The notes: generated by a model from the sequence alone, not told the origin. Positions 1 through 13,888 are shown, counted from the first letter of the stretch. The stretch is DNA of 64,000 nucleotides from Acanthosoma haemorrhoidale (GCA_930367205.1 OV884014.1:70597104-70661103), one strand, 5' to 3'. Translations and numbers: made by a program.

Positions 1-200
1 ATGAACTCACCCACCGACGGCACACCAAGCAACGGGTGCAGGTCAGCGTTCTTCAACCTCTCGAAAGAGGTGTGTCGGACCACTTTTCGCATGATTCCAT
101 TTATAACTCGTAAGGAATCTACGAGATTAAAATAATTTATACAAGGGCACTTAATCTTCGGCTCTCTAGGTCAGTAGAATAGAACCTTGGTGAGAAGCCG
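1..200. other. unassigned GC-richer edge sequence
   Basis: The first 125 bases are open from ATG at 1 and GC-rich compared with the neighbourhood. It could be the end of an exon or a transposon cut by the window edge. No family recognised. Confidence 0.2.
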
Positions 201-414
201 TTTTCTCCCCCACTCCAATGAATATGCAGATTCATGACTTTTATTTTCTATATCAAACACCTCTGGTGAGGCCCCGTGACTTTTATCGACTGTATTTTGT
301 TCAAACAATTAATCGAAATACTTCAATCTACTGTGATTTACATTTGCTTTCTGCATTACAAATTAGTTATCTCCGCTCCGGTATTATTTTAAGGCTAGAT
401 AAAAAAGGCCTAGT

Positions 415-500
415 AGTTAAAGTGGCTGATTGCTAACCATAGTTACCCATAGAGTCGTGGGTTCGATTCCCAGCTAAGCGAAGAATTTTTACCGGGCTGC
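415..500 (+). mobile_element. tRNA-like SINE head
   Basis: Box B GGTTCGATTCC (460-470) is a perfect consensus, and an A-box-like TGGCTGATTGC lies at 423-433. The spacing fits a tRNA-derived promoter, but no cloverleaf with paired acceptor ends is evident, so a SINE or dead tRNA is more likely than a tRNA gene. Confidence 0.5.
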
Positions 501-654
501 TCTCTGACAAGGTTGCGAGACAATATCTACTGCATAGAGCATCTTCCGCTTGACAACATTGAGAGGTGAAACCATTCAACTTGATTAGACAATATAAAAA
601 AAACATCTCCAGTAGAAATATTAATAATAAAGAAAGAATAATAATACCTAATTC

Positions 655-1222
655 AGCTTTACGATAAAATTACAATCTGCCTCATTGGGAAATAAGTAAT
701 TGTGATAAATGTTTTCATTCATACCATATTTACAATTTTCATTCACAGTTTTTACAAACAGCCCAGAGACCTCCCAAATCCGCATGGTTGTCACCTCCCT
801 TGCATGCGAAAGAGGAAGCGGAGTCTTGGGAAGTCCCTTCTCCGTCAGCCGCGTCACTGGATACGAGCCGGTGGAGGGTGACCAAGAGCGCGAGAGCCAC
901 ATACGCTCAGGACATGATTGGAGAAACTGGCCATTGCCAGGACTCCCACTGTTACGCATTTATAGCAGGTCACGAAGCCACTGCCGTTTTAGTCTCCTCG
1001 GAGGATTATAGGGATGCGTGGTGCAGTGCAATGACTGTGCTAGGGAATTAGGGTGGTTGGATAGGTTACTATGGAATTTTATGAACTTGGAAGGGATGAG
1101 TTTAAGAATGTAGGGTATAATAAGATCGTTATGAAGGGTTTTGTTGCTGAGGGGCATTTACTATTGTTCTCAGGACTTACGATTGAATGGATTGGATACG
1201 CTTGATGTTCGGCTTTTTTATA
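655..1222 (-). mobile_element. Jockey-like non-LTR retrotransposon tail (copy 1)
   Basis: On the minus strand, a C-terminal peptide reads NKTLHNDLIIPYILKLIPSK and NLSNHPNSLAQSLHCTTHPY, then PPRRLKRQW, followed by a 3' region shared with the copies at 7772, 10264 and 60555. This is the tail after the reverse transcriptase of Jockey-type elements. It is 5'-truncated and includes no RT domain. Confidence 0.8.
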
Positions 1223-3556
1223 GAAAGAATAATAAAAAAAAAATTACTTATTATTGTCACAAGATTATAAAATATGTGTGTTTAGAAAAGAAACTAAACG
1301 ATATATTGCAAATGTTTGTTACCCGGAAGTTCGATATCTGATATAATCATCATCAATGTCTTGATAAAAAAAAAACAGATAAAATATTTCGCAATCATTG
1401 ACCAACTAAAGAGAAAAAAAATGTAAATACCAGCCATTCTTTATTTCCGCTCCAGTTGTTCTGAATCTATGTGTCATCGCTTCTATTTGTTAAAATTGAC
1501 TCATATTGAAAAAATTATTTGCCACTAATCAGTCGTCTGAAATCTTCTCTGACGGTTGTCGTGCCATCAAATATTAAAACATATTTTCTTTTTTTTCATT
1601 TTACATGAATTTCTCAGCGAATTTTGTTTTAACATCAACAAAATTTCAACTTCAAGTGACATGTTTATCTAAACTGTATTTTTTTCCCCAGCAATTGACT
1701 CGCTTTTAATTCGAGCGGATGTCGCCAGTTGAATCCTCTAATCACAACATTAGAAATCTCACTCAACACCCTCCCTCTAGTTGTTTTTTATTAGTGTTTC
1801 TGGTTTAATAATTTATTTTCCGCTTAGATTACTTGAAGGATGAAAATTTATTGGTAGCCCCGTATTATTTAGTAGCACGCTCAATATTAATGCAAACAAT
1901 TGTTCATTACTTCGTTTTTACCTAAGCTAATACGTAACTTTTAAAGTTTGGTATAAATACGGGAAAAAAACCTCCTATGGGTTTTTCAAATTCGAAAATA
2001 CATAAATTGCAGTGCCTATTGTTGCAGTTGAGGAGATGTTTATGATATATAGAAGATGCGCAATATCATACGCAATGATAGTAAAAGTGTGGCAAAAGAA
2101 AGTGCACAGTTTCAAATAAAATTTATAGTCTGCAAAAATTTGCTTGTACTTAGCCTATAAAATCCTATACCAACGCCTATACTATTTCTAACTAATTTAT
2201 ACTTGTCTTAAACTTATTAATATATAAATAAGTCAAAAAAATATTGACTTTTTTCTCTTATAAAATCACTATTGGCTTGGCAACATCCTCCTCGTGTAAT
2301 GTGTAGGAAATCCCAACCGTGTCCCTTAACTTTTCTTATACTTAATGCGGAAAAAAGATCGCACTTCGTCAGGATAAACGATTACGCATGTTTTGACTCC
2401 TGTATTTGACCATTTAATAGTGTCTTCGATTTCCTAGGAGGATGAGAAAGTAGGTTGCTTATCTTACATAACTTTCGTTCCTTTGGAAGATGGTGTGCGA
2501 ATCAGTTGAATCGATTATGCAATCTCGATATGTTCATCGTCGAAGAAATTAAAATGTCATTTCATTACTAGTTATAGGATCTAACCATCGTTAGATTGAT
2601 TAGATACATCTACACAATACATCAGACACTAATTTTGATTGTTCCGATTCTAATTTCTATCATTTAAAAATAATATTGCCATATTTCTGACGACATGACT
2701 TCGAACTACGAGTTTACGACAGGTACTTACAATGTATGCTTAAATATACTTACTGGTATGATCCTAAATTGAAATTTCGAGCTCCTACAAATACATAACC
2801 TTCCTGTAAATGATGTCCTGAATTTGAATTCCGGCCCTGTGGATATATGTTTTAATATATAGGTCAAATAGGTATTGATAAACCAGGCTGATTATTTCTT
2901 TATGGTAGATTGTGAATTGAAAGGTTACAATATTTCTTCTGATAATACATTACTTGAAAAGAATACTCTTATCTCAAGGTATTATCTCATGCCCCAGTTT
3001 AATAATATACGATTATTGATTATTACGATTATTAATTATGTAATGCTGTAATTTTTTTTTAGTATTTTTCAACCTGTGAATTTCTTAGTGAACTTGTATT
3101 TTTGATGGGCTTGGTTAGCTATTGTCGCCCGATGGTCACCCTTACGTTCTCACCTGCCACGTGACAGGTATTCAAGAAAGTGTAAAAATAGAATTTAATC
3201 GCCTTAGCTATTGTGAAGACTAATAGTCTTTCACACTTCGTCCTTTCTTACTATGAACAAATTAATAAGATTTTTTCATGTACGTAACATTATTTCGGCA
3301 ATGTTCGAAGGAAAAAAATAAAATAAAAATGAGTATTTAAATAATAATAATTGCGTTATAATGACAAATTTAACAAAATTAAAAATATTTATTAATCGAA
3401 GTATTATTTATACTAAAAACTATTTAGCATATTTTGATAGGGTATACCTTTAAATTTAAAATAGATCCTATTACTACGCACGCGCTATCGTAGTAGAACA
3501 TATCAGTTAAGTCGAGAAGTTACTGGCGCGTAAGAATTTATTGCACTGCATTTTTT
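1223..3556. other. AT-rich stretch without recognised genes
   Basis: I see no coding exon with supporting motifs. Mainly simple AT-rich sequence. Confidence 0.5.
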
Positions 3557-3850
3557 CCGTCTGAAGGCAGAGGCTCTACTTTCATTCATACACGGGGTGA
3601 TCGTATTAGGTCACTTTTTTTTTTTTTTTTTTATGCCTTTTCGGTAGCGAACGTATAAATAATTCTATATACCTTAATTTTTGGACATTTTCTTTTATAT
3701 AACCAATTAATTTGATCAAAAAAATCAAGTAGTTTTTTCTCGATCATTTTAAGAAACATAGGCCGAGATCATTTTTGCTACTATAGAACTGACGTACGAT
3801 ACTGTCCGATGCATGAACAAAAGTAGAGCCTCTCCCTTCGGAGTCGGCAG
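3557..3850. repeat. inverted-repeat element, about 290 bp
   Basis: The left arm around 3558-3594 contains GAAGGCAGAGGCTCTACTTT and the right arm around 3805-3848 contains its reverse complement with a few changes (AAAGTAGAGCCTCTCCCTTC). The core holds an 18-base T run (3617-3634). It is probably a non-autonomous DNA transposon. Confidence 0.65.
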
Positions 3851-6149
3851 TTAACTATGTACATATTGTCGCAAGTGACTGGTAAATAAATGTCATCTCC
3901 GGGACTAATAAGGAAATCATTCATTTGATAAATCACAGTTCAAGAACTGGCCAATTAATTTTTCATAATCGTACGACCCGGATTGATATCAGATACTGTT
4001 TTTAAAATTTTGCTCGCTAATACATTCGTTAATAAAAAGCAATTGGTTGCCAATAATTCCGGACTTGACAGATGAGGCGCTGGTCACTAAAACAGTCTCT
4101 AACAATAGCAATTCATTATGCTTCATTGTGGTCCTGGGTTAGGAATATGCACATCCATTGAATGCTTTATTGACGATGTTAAAATCGCCAACTATCAGTA
4201 GTTTCATTGATCCTGTTAAATTATGTAACAAATACATTCGTTACCGTACCTACCCCAATACACAATACATTGTCAGGATTTTACCCCTTTCAGGCTTGGC
4301 TCTAAGTTCAAACAGGTACGTAAACCAGCTTGGTACGACTACATTTTTATTTTTTTGGGTCAATTTCTAGAATTGAATATTTGGTATTCAAGGGAAAAGA
4401 ACTTCCCGCTTGATATTTGAATTTAATTTTATAAAATTGAATTTCATAATTAAAATATTTTAAACTTAACTATCAATGTCGGTAGGAAAATCTGACGTTC
4501 TATTTTCTTCCTTACCTCTGTGATAATTCAATAAGCTATGAATAATCTCAAGGTCAGGCGGCTTAAACTCACCTTTTTTATGAATTGGTCCTTGAGAGTT
4601 GTAATGATGAGACAGTTTTACCAGGAAAGAACATGTTTCTATTCCAAGAATAGGTAAATTTTACCTGTAACTAATCGGGCGGTCAAATGGAAAAGAACAG
4701 ATACTAAATTAAATTATTTTATGATAAAGTTGTGAAACTAGGTCCGGGTGGGTTGGTCCGGTAGGAGTAATAACGGAAATTTAAATTTAAATACGCACAA
4801 AATTCTACATGTTTTTAGTAGGGGAAAACAAGATTCAAGCGTCAACAACACTAAGACACAAAAATAATACTGTCACTTACAAAATAAAACATAGAAATAA
4901 TATTTTAAATAGTTCAAGTATGACGTAATGTGCAAAAATCAAATATTCGGCCATGTTGGTTTTACTCTTTAAATTGTAGGATAAGTCTTTCATAATCCAG
5001 CTCGAGAGCTGCCCAAAATTTGAAGTTATGATTTTTTTTTTTCATGGTTAAAGACGCATTAATATAGACAAGATGTTAACGAAAAATTAATTCAATGATT
5101 TTCCAAAAATAAAGTTTGGAAAACCAACAATAGCAATTGGTTTTAATGAAGCTCCAGCTGGTTTTAGTAGGGTTATATATTAATGTTTTAGTTTGTGTGA
5201 AGGGAACAAATAATATAAAATATGTGTGATAAAAGATCCAGAGGCTTTTTTTTTCACAATCGTTTGATAGTTGTTTATAAATGGTTCGTATAGACCCGTA
5301 TTTTTGGATGGTATCGCTTCATGTTCTGTGACCTTTCATAAATTTAAAAAAATACTTTTTAGCTCATAATTGTGGTTAATCAAATTTAGTGGAAATCGTT
5401 TAATATAAAAAAAAAATAGAGAGACATAGCATCGACTTGTATTAATATAATGTTGGAAATATGCCATCTAGAAGAATCGCCGAAATTCGACCTGATCGCT
5501 CGTCGACTGGTAAATTTTCCCTGTTTTGGGTCCGCCACCTCGAGACGATTCGGTTATATTCATTACAAGTGAGTTCTCGAGTTGTTACCCAGAAAGAGAT
5601 AAACCGGAATTGAATAGACAAGGTATTTGTGTGTTTAACGATTAAACGGTTGTTGTGGTTCCGATAGGTAGAACTACACCTGTAGTCAAATGCCGCTTTT
5701 AAATAAAAAAATGGTGTACTCTGACAGTCTGTTACTGCTACCTAGATAATGGGAGTCGGTTTTCTCCAGCTTGTGCTACTTCTAACCTCCATCTCTCTCT
5801 GTGTCACTGGCCATTGGCCTCTATCTCTCTCTCTTTGGACTCTTCCTTTCATCCGGTTGATGATAGCTGGTAGTCGCTAATACCTCGCTGGTGAAAGTTT
5901 CCTTCAATTGCAACATCAAACGTAGTTTCTTAAGACAGCTTTGTGTTTATCCTGACATATATAATTACTGTACAAAGTAGGTTCAATTAATTTTTGATAA
6001 AAAAAAAAAAAAAATTCTCAAAAGAGTAAGGGACAGAATCGCTGAATGGTGTCCACTGTTATGGACATTGGCCCTTACCAACGTTTTTATTTGTTTACTC
6101 AACGTATAATCTTATGGTTTGATTACTTGTTATGGGTTTAGAACAAGTA

Positions 6150-6305
6150 AATGACGCAAGTTATTTACTCTTGTTTACTAACGCTTTCAACAGCATTCTA
6201 CTGAGAGTAGAAGATCAAACGCCGATTATATCGACAGTGTTCAGAGCACTCGAGAATACCAGAATAGGATCCTGAATGCTGTTGCAATAAATAACTTGCG
6301 GTAAG
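6150..6305. repeat. imperfect inverted repeat
   Basis: CGCAAGTTATTTA at about 6155 pairs with TAAATAACTTGCG at about 6288, and CAACAGCATTC at about 6190 pairs with GAATGCTGTTG at about 6275. The left arm has an extra segment between the two blocks. It resembles a small transposon relic. Confidence 0.55.
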
Positions 6306-7771
6306 GTGAAACTAGTGTTATTTACCTTACTTATAATCAATTTTATATATAGTTGGTTAATATTTTTCTTCTCATTGTTTTGAATGGATATTATTTATGA
6401 CCAAAAAAAAAATCAAAGATAACCCAGCAAATAGAGTTTTATAGTCACCAATAATAATAGTTTGTTTTTTGTGGTCAATTTTACAGAGGTTCACATTTTT
6501 TGTATATGAGTTTAAAATGGCGATTTTCAGTTTCCGAGATGGTTTTAGAATAAAATTTAGTATTTTAGACCAAATATAATCTATTTTTTCAAACATAATT
6601 AATAAATATTCAAGGTAATTGCGAGAAGTTACGTAACTGTCTTCCGATATTTTTTGTTAATTTTCTGTGCCTTTTATTCGTTTATATGTCTGTAACAAAT
6701 AACTACTTTTTAGCGCAATAATCAATAATTAATGAAAAAATGATAGGGCATGTCTATTCGTCCTTGGATCCACCAGTATTAATGATGTTAGGTCTGTTGT
6801 TATTTTTAAGTGTTTTTATAAAACATTTTACTGACAACAGCTGGGATTTGCCAATGTTTAATTGTTTCAGTTCAGTTCCTGCCAAGTATGTTAGCACAAG
6901 TGTGCACGAAGAGTCGGGTTTTGGTCATATTTTAAATATAGACGAGTCTTTTGTCTTTTTTATTCACATTGTTCTCTCTTCACCGTATTCACTACTTGGT
7001 ATTATGCTGTCGACCAGTTTAAATAGTTAAATATTTGTGTTTGTAGATCTGATTTTTAAAAGTATATTCCACAGCACCTCGAGATATATGCTGGTATATG
7101 TCAGTTGAAGTATAATAAAGAGAAGTGTGAAAAAAAATAGTGTCAATAATAAGTAAACTTATTTGTCTTCCCACAAATTAACGCGCATTCAGCAGTTCAT
7201 ACTACTGCCCTCCTAGTGCTACAAAATATGGAACTAAGATTTTCTAAAATTAAGATATATGTGGAATGAAACTAACATAAACCTTGGATAACTATTTCAG
7301 TGAAATATTTCCGTCCATAAGTTGATAGAAATTATCTAATAGTCAGAAGTATAAGACAAAAATTATTTAAGGACAAATTAACTAAAATGGAAATAAATTA
7401 TACTTCGGATTTAAAAAGAATTTAATCCGATGAGCCTAAATTAAAAACCAAAAATTGTCTAAAGTTAAAACATTTATATGAAAAAATGTTTTTAAAACTA
7501 ATAAATATACTGAATATAACAACTCTAAAATAATGAATAAATAAAACAATTTTATAAAACAGTGCATACATTTTTCTTGAAAATAGTAAATAAATAAATA
7601 GATTAATACATCTTCATGAATAGTCACTACATAAATCAAGAATAAAACGCAGCAAAGAAACGACATTTGCCTTAGGATGCTGCTTGGAAAATATCAGAAA
7701 GTCAGGTCATTTCGCTGACTTTTAAAATAGCTGAAGTTACAACTCTGACTTCTACTTAAAATTAAAATCCA

Positions 7772-8031
7772 GCCTCCACAGGCTTGTATCCGGTGACGTG
7801 GCTGATGGAGGAGCGTGGGGGATTTCCCAAGACTCCGCTTCCTCTTTCGCATGCGAGGGAGGTGACAACCATGTGGATATGGGTGGTCTCTGGGCTGTTT
7901 GTAAATGCTGTATGAATGAGCGAGTGAATGAAAATTGTAGATATGGTAAGAATGAAAACATTTATCACAATTACTTACTGCCTAGTAAGGCAGATTGTAA
8001 TTTTATCACAATAAAGAAGTTTCAAAATTAA
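7772..8031 (+). mobile_element. Jockey-like retrotransposon 3' end (copy 2)
   Basis: This copy matches the 3' part of copy 1, with the shared stretches GACTCCGCTTCCTCTTTCGC and AACATTTATCACAATTACTT and GGCAGATTGTAATTTTATC. It ends near CACAATAAAG, a poly(A)-signal-like end. The coding tail is absent. Confidence 0.8.
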
Positions 8032-8133
8032 AGTTATAATTTCATCCATGTATATTTGAAATTTGTGTTGTGCAAAAATTACTCTCTCCAAAATATTCTT
8101 TTTTTGACAACTTTTCGTCTGTTTAGGCATCAG

Positions 8134-8311
8134 TTCTACAATTTAGAAACAATATATATATAATTATATTTCAGAACAAGGTGTTCACGAATTTTGTGTG
8201 TTTAAAAGTAATGTGTATCTAAAATCTATTCATTGTAAAAGAATACACTTGCTTGTTTCTGAATTTTAAACACACATAATTCGCATATATCTTGTTTCCA
8301 AATTGTAGTTC
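8134..8311. repeat. imperfect palindrome, about 180 bp
   Basis: TTCTACAATTTAGAAACAA (8134-8152) pairs with TTGTTTCCAAATTGTAG (from 8292). Inner blocks GAATTTTGTGTGTTTAAAA and TTTTAAACACACATAATTC also pair. It lies next to a Jockey-like tail (7772-8031) and could be a MITE. Confidence 0.65.
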
Positions 8312-8639
8312 TTAATGAACAATGGAAACTTTGACCGTTAAATGATATATTGCCAATAAAAGAACAATTTGTAGTGACTAAAGCTTGAACAGCTCATATT
8401 GAAATTATACATAAAGGTCTCTTTTTAAATCAATTTAAACTTTAACATTGGAAAATAACATATCCCTCATTGCTTAAGGGCCCACATTCTCCGGGCGGTT
8501 CTAATAAGTTTTCTTTAGTAATTATTTTAGTCATTTACAATTAGTTTTATTTGTTCAAAAAGCAATAGATAGTGACCGAGATGGTATAAAAAATAACATA
8601 ATTTGATATAAAATACGGACTAGTTGTTTTAAATAAATA

Positions 8640-10261
8640 TTCAGTTCAGTTTTTCTTTGGGGAGTTCGCCGGTGTGGGTTGAACTTTGATAATTGATGAA
8701 ATCAACTTTTGTCTGCCCACAGTTTTTTTTTATTATACTTATAATCGAAGTGCTTCCGATGGCTAATACCATCATCTTCAGATCCGCTACAACATGAGAA
8801 AACATAGATATATCAATCTTAGGCGTTGAGGAAAATGGTGGCGTAAGTCAGCAAAATCGAAAAAGTGAGCTACGCCCCAATTTTAGAAAAACACCCTCTG
8901 TTTAGATTCATAGTAAATTAAATCATAGTTCGTTTGAATCCCGCTAGATTGGATGTTTTTTTTATAATATTCCATTTGGAGGGTGATTGAATATCATGCG
9001 TCTATTTAAGAAAATGGTGCTCTAACTCGAGTTGCTCTTCGAAAATAGTGAAACATTTGGATGGTGGTAATAAAAGAAATACAATGAGGTTTATTATGGC
9101 CTTAAATGTAATCAGTTCATCATCAATCAATTCTTCATCACTCACCTACGTCACAATATTTCTCAATCCTTCAGCCATTAACTTAAAATTAAATAGATTA
9201 AAAGACTAAAACACATAATATATCTATCAAATAGTTCATTATAGACCTAAAGATATTTCAGTTGGCAAAACAAAAAGTTATGGCTACCGGTCCATGGATT
9301 AACCGTTGTAGTGGATATTAGATTCAAGTACTTTATTAGGTCGAACTGCTGTCTGCTGTCTTGAATGAGTTTTTAAGTGCACAAAAACTGCTCCATCGGT
9401 GCATTACATCACAGCTGCGATACATTTTGGGTTGCTAATACAGCAAATAGAGATAAAATTAAGACGTTTACACAGGTAGTTAAGATATCTTGAGTCATGG
9501 CAAATATGAACCAGCGAGATAATATCGGCTTTGTATCATTCTTTGGCAAATATGACGTTCCTAAATTCGTAATCCGTTTTTGTTCGCCGTCGACCTGAAT
9601 AGAACCGAACTCCCTGGTGACGACTTATTACGAATTCCGAACAGGGAAAATTTCCCCTTCAACGGACTACACGAAGTTAGATTTTTGCTGAATCTATGGC
9701 AAGCCATGGTACTAGTTAATCGTACAGTGGGGGGGGGGGGCGCAAAATATACATTAGCATTCAACATGGACACAAACCGGAAGCTCGCGGTTGATTGGTC
9801 CGAACGGTTCGGCATTATTCGGATACATTCGTGTACATTCGCAGGGCGAATATTCCCATTGTCGGCAAAAAGAGTTACAACCTCCCTGCTCCCGCTTCTA
9901 CTTTTGTCGATGTCAAATTATTAGCCTCATCGTTTTTTTCTTTTTTGTGTTTCTCTCTTTTACCTGCATGATAAAGACTAGTTGATCAAGTTTCATAATT
10001 TTTTGAAATTATTTCAAAGATTTTTGCATTAATATTTGTGACTAAATATATATGTATCGTTTGTGTTTTATATATCTGTATATTCAGTTCCAAGTAAAAA
10101 TCAGAATTTTCCAAACCGAATTCAGAAGTTTCCTAATCATATTCAGAATTTTCCAAAACAAATTCAGATTTGTTTCGGAAATCAAATTTCTTAGTGCCGT
10201 AATAATTGTACTGTAAAACAGGTAGATGGAACAATACAGTTTCAGTTTTATTAAATTTAAT

Positions 10262-10263
<2 letters not shown>
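8640..10263. other. unassigned region with a GC-richer block at about 9550-9930
   Basis: Both strands are open over much of 9560-9925, including a run of 12 G (9729-9740). No protein family was recognised. It may be an unclassified transposon fragment. Confidence 0.3.
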
Positions 10264-10325
<62 letters not shown>

Positions 10326-10765
10326 TGCTAAAATTACAATCTGCCTTGCTAGGCAATAAGTAATTAAGATATACGATCATTCATACCATATTTACATTTC
10401 ATCATTCACTCGCTCATTCATTCAGGACATGATTGGAGAAACTGGCCATTGCCAGGACTCCCACTGTCACTTGATTATAGCAGGTCACGAGGCCACTGCC
10501 GTTTCAGTCTCCGAGGAGGATTATAGGGATGAGTGACGCAGTGCAGTGACTGTGCTACAGGATTAGGGTGGTTGGAAAGGCTACTGTGGAATTTCGTAAA
10601 CTTGGAAGGGATGAGTTCTAGAATGTAGGGTATATTAAGGTCGTTATGAAGGGTTTTGTTGCTGACATAATAAGGGGCATTTACTATTGTTCTCAGGACT
10701 TTTGATTGAAAGGATTGGATACGCTTGATGTTCGACTTTTTTGCTGTCCCCCATAGCTCTAAATT
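10264..10765 (-). mobile_element. Jockey-like retrotransposon tail with 61-base poly(A) (copy 3)
   Basis: A run of 61 T (10264-10324) is the poly(A) tail of a minus-strand insertion. Adjacent DNA encodes, on the minus strand, VLRTIVNAPYYVSNKTLHND and KRQWPRDLL ending at about 10475. The long pure tail suggests the most recent of the four insertions. Confidence 0.88.
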
Positions 10766-13700
10766 TAATTCTATGTTCACATTATGTACACAAATATAAC
10801 TTATAGTATTATATTATATTACATTTTATAGTTTATTAATTAATAAATAGTGAAAAAAATACAAAAAAATTCTCTTCCGAATCACAAAAGGAATGAACTC
10901 AGTTTTCTTAAATCATCGAATTCATCCCATCCAATTCAGCAGAATTATCTTCAATTTTTTCATGCCGTTTTTAATTGTAGACTCACTTAAATTAATGTTT
11001 CTTGACGAAAGATTTTTTTTTTTTTTTAACGTTCCACTTGGGTTCTATTCTACTACCTCTTCATCGAAATCAAGTTTATCCTGAGTAAATAATTTTCGGA
11101 GTAATCTCAATGGACCCTACCCGATTTCAATTTTGGACTCGAAAACTTCTTGGAATACCTTTAAAGGATTTTTGTGTTACCTTATTTATTTGGGTGGACT
11201 TTTTTTTTTTTGCAACGATTTATAATTTTTGATATTAGGTTTGACAATAAATTGTTAAAGGGTTCCCTATAATAAAAAAATCGTTGACATTGTAAATGAC
11301 ATAATAACATTCATGTTATCTGAAAAGAGCGACCTCAAATTACCAAAGTTCCATTGAAGTTTTTAGTGTCTAGTAATTTTTTGACCTTAGTGAAAATGTT
11401 ACGAAGCCAATGCCGAAAACATGTTCACGGTTGTCATAATTCAGCTATTGGATGAGAAATATTATTTTTATTATTATATTATTACCAGTGATTCGTTTTA
11501 CACCATCCTGTACATTAGTTTATCATTTTATTAATCGTAAAACGTAACATGAAGTTTTGTTACATGATAGACATATATTTTAATCTGTATCGATTCTATC
11601 AGACAAATGAATCATATTCGATAAAAAAAAAAAATGTTGATAATCTGGCGTCATGGCTGGAGATGTAACAGTTTTCGTTTCGTTTTAATTATTGGAATCA
11701 GATAAACCTTGACTTTTTCAGGAAAACAAATAGTCTGTAATGGCGTTTTCGTCGGTGTTCTTGTATGATCTAGCGATTGAAATAAACGCTCCGTGGTATT
11801 AACGGTTTGGTTACGAATCTTGAGATCTTGCAGTTCCAACAATTAAAAGCTGATGGCTCCAGAATAGAATATGTAATCGAAGACATTTCAATCGGATTCT
11901 TGAAGAATGCCAGGACTTGTAATACACAATACGATAGTGCGCATAAGCAGTGCCCATTGGGAACAAACGTATTCTTATCCATCACAGCGATCGTTGTCCG
12001 ATATTAGTTACAGCGTAGTTCGACAGCTTTGAAACGATTCCATGTTTGCTGTCCTCGTCCGAAGCTATTCGAAGTTACAATTTTTTAGTAGTTAAAAGTC
12101 TGCCAGTCTCGGTAGAATTGTGTCGTATTTCTGACATTCCGCCACTCTGATTAGCTACGATCGCAGACACATGGTCTATGCTCATTGTGGGTTTGGGTAT
12201 CCTTTATCTCGACGTTGTTTGTCGTGTGTATGATTTAGGCGTTTCTTTTAGTTTTGAAATTGTCAGAAGAGACTTTTTACCCATTTACTTGACATTTGAG
12301 CTGAACACCTCTCCATCCGTCTGTCCCGATTTTAAAAACGTGTTCAGACCAGGAAATATAATAGCGTAAATACGCCTACTGAAAGACGCTAGAAGTTTCT
12401 ATAAAACTCGCTCCCTCTTATTCATTATTTACTTCTCTGTTAACCTGTAACTATCTAAGCAGCTGTATTGGTCATCAATGCACAGCCATTATCATTTAAA
12501 ATTACTACGTAGAAGCAATTATTAAAATTATATACGTTATTGATATACTCTTATCAACAATGGCAGTAAAAACAAAATTATTTTCTTCTCGTACCTCACC
12601 CAAGATCTTCCACAAAACGATAAGGAAAAATAGCTTGATGAAGGTCGTTCAGTTCAGCAAGCTATTGATCACATGGCAGTGGAATGTTATTTTATAATGT
12701 CTGTTTCCCATTTACAATTTAATCGACTCATCCACTTCTTATTTATCTGCAAAATATATTTACCTAGCCTGATGGGGGAGAGGATACCCTTTCAATCAGG
12801 CACTGGTTTCATGTGCCAGTATGTTTCACAAGGGCGTAATAATAATTCAACCTACTTAATGAGTATGTTGCAGCACATCTCCAAAAATGCTTTGGTTTTG
12901 GTCAAAATATACATATATATATTTATAAAACAAAAAATAATCCGATGAAAAAAGGTTTTTCTATTAACTATTAAAGTTCTGATTTTCCCTCGTGGTTAAG
13001 GAAGAATTCTGAATATTCTAAAAAAGTAAAGTTTTTGGAGCCAAAAATAAAAAATGTGCATTTTATAGTTGATTTTTTTTTGTTATTTACAATTTCTCAA
13101 TTTTCAAATGTGTTTATAAGTGAGTGAGAAAGTTTAACAAATAATATATTTTGGTCAAAATACTGAGTAGTTTTTTTCATAAACAATAAACAAGTGTTTA
13201 AGAATCTGATATGGAGTACTAACTGAGACATCTGATGTTGTTCTTTCCCTATGTCTTTTCCTTTATTTATTTGAAACGATTACTAAAAAATAAATAAAGG
13301 GTAAGGTCTCTGGTCAATTTATTACTCCTTATAATTAATAAGGATATAATAAGCAGGATATCCTACCATGAGCCACCCATTTCTTTTTACGGAGCTGCAG
13401 GTGAATTAAACATCATACATTAAACATCTGTCTATCTGAGTATTTGGACCTTGAACATGCACACCCTACCGTCAAACTAGTTAAGCTTACCACTAAACCA
13501 ATAGGGGGCCCCATATTTTTTGAAACTAATATTTAACCAGCTTAATTATGAAAAGACTTAATCAATTTAAAAGTCAGAAAGCCATCTTAAAAGATTTCTC
13601 CTCTACTGAATTCCCTAAATCATCCTTAGTTTATCTCCTTGTTCCCGCATTGGTTCTATGCTAAATGTCAATTTCATGATTTAATTTTTGGTGTACAATA

Positions 13701-13888
13701 GGGAATATTGGTCTCTAAATTTATCATGTTTAATGGTACTTGATTGATGCATGCATAGTACCACAGTTTTATTTTATAGTGTTTAAGACAAAAGTAATTT
13801 TTAAATTTATGGATCTACTATTACCAAGTATTATTTTGTCACCAAAGGGGTAAGATATTTAGCCTGATTGTTATTTCTGTTTTTCAAG
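10766..13888. other. no supported gene; possible upstream intron of NPC1
   Basis: A GC-richer part (about 11640-12380) has open frames, including a signal-peptide-like ATG start at 12178, but it lacks the Cys/WYG block expected in the first NPC1 exon. Confidence 0.35.

Noticed and set aside
10084..10380. Minus-strand open frame with a long poly-Lys run
   Set aside because: The Lys run is only the translated 61-base poly(A) tail of the retrotransposon insertion.
12178..12369. ATG start with a signal-peptide-like sequence (MLIVGLGILYLDVVC)
   Set aside because: It lacks the Cys-x-WYG-x-Cys block, and no phase-compatible second exon was found before 13889, so I do not call it the NPC1 first exon.
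13362..13415. Possible small exon ending in GGAGCTGCAG before GTGAAT
   Set aside because: Neither open frame matches the expected N-terminal NPC1 residues before the CC motif.
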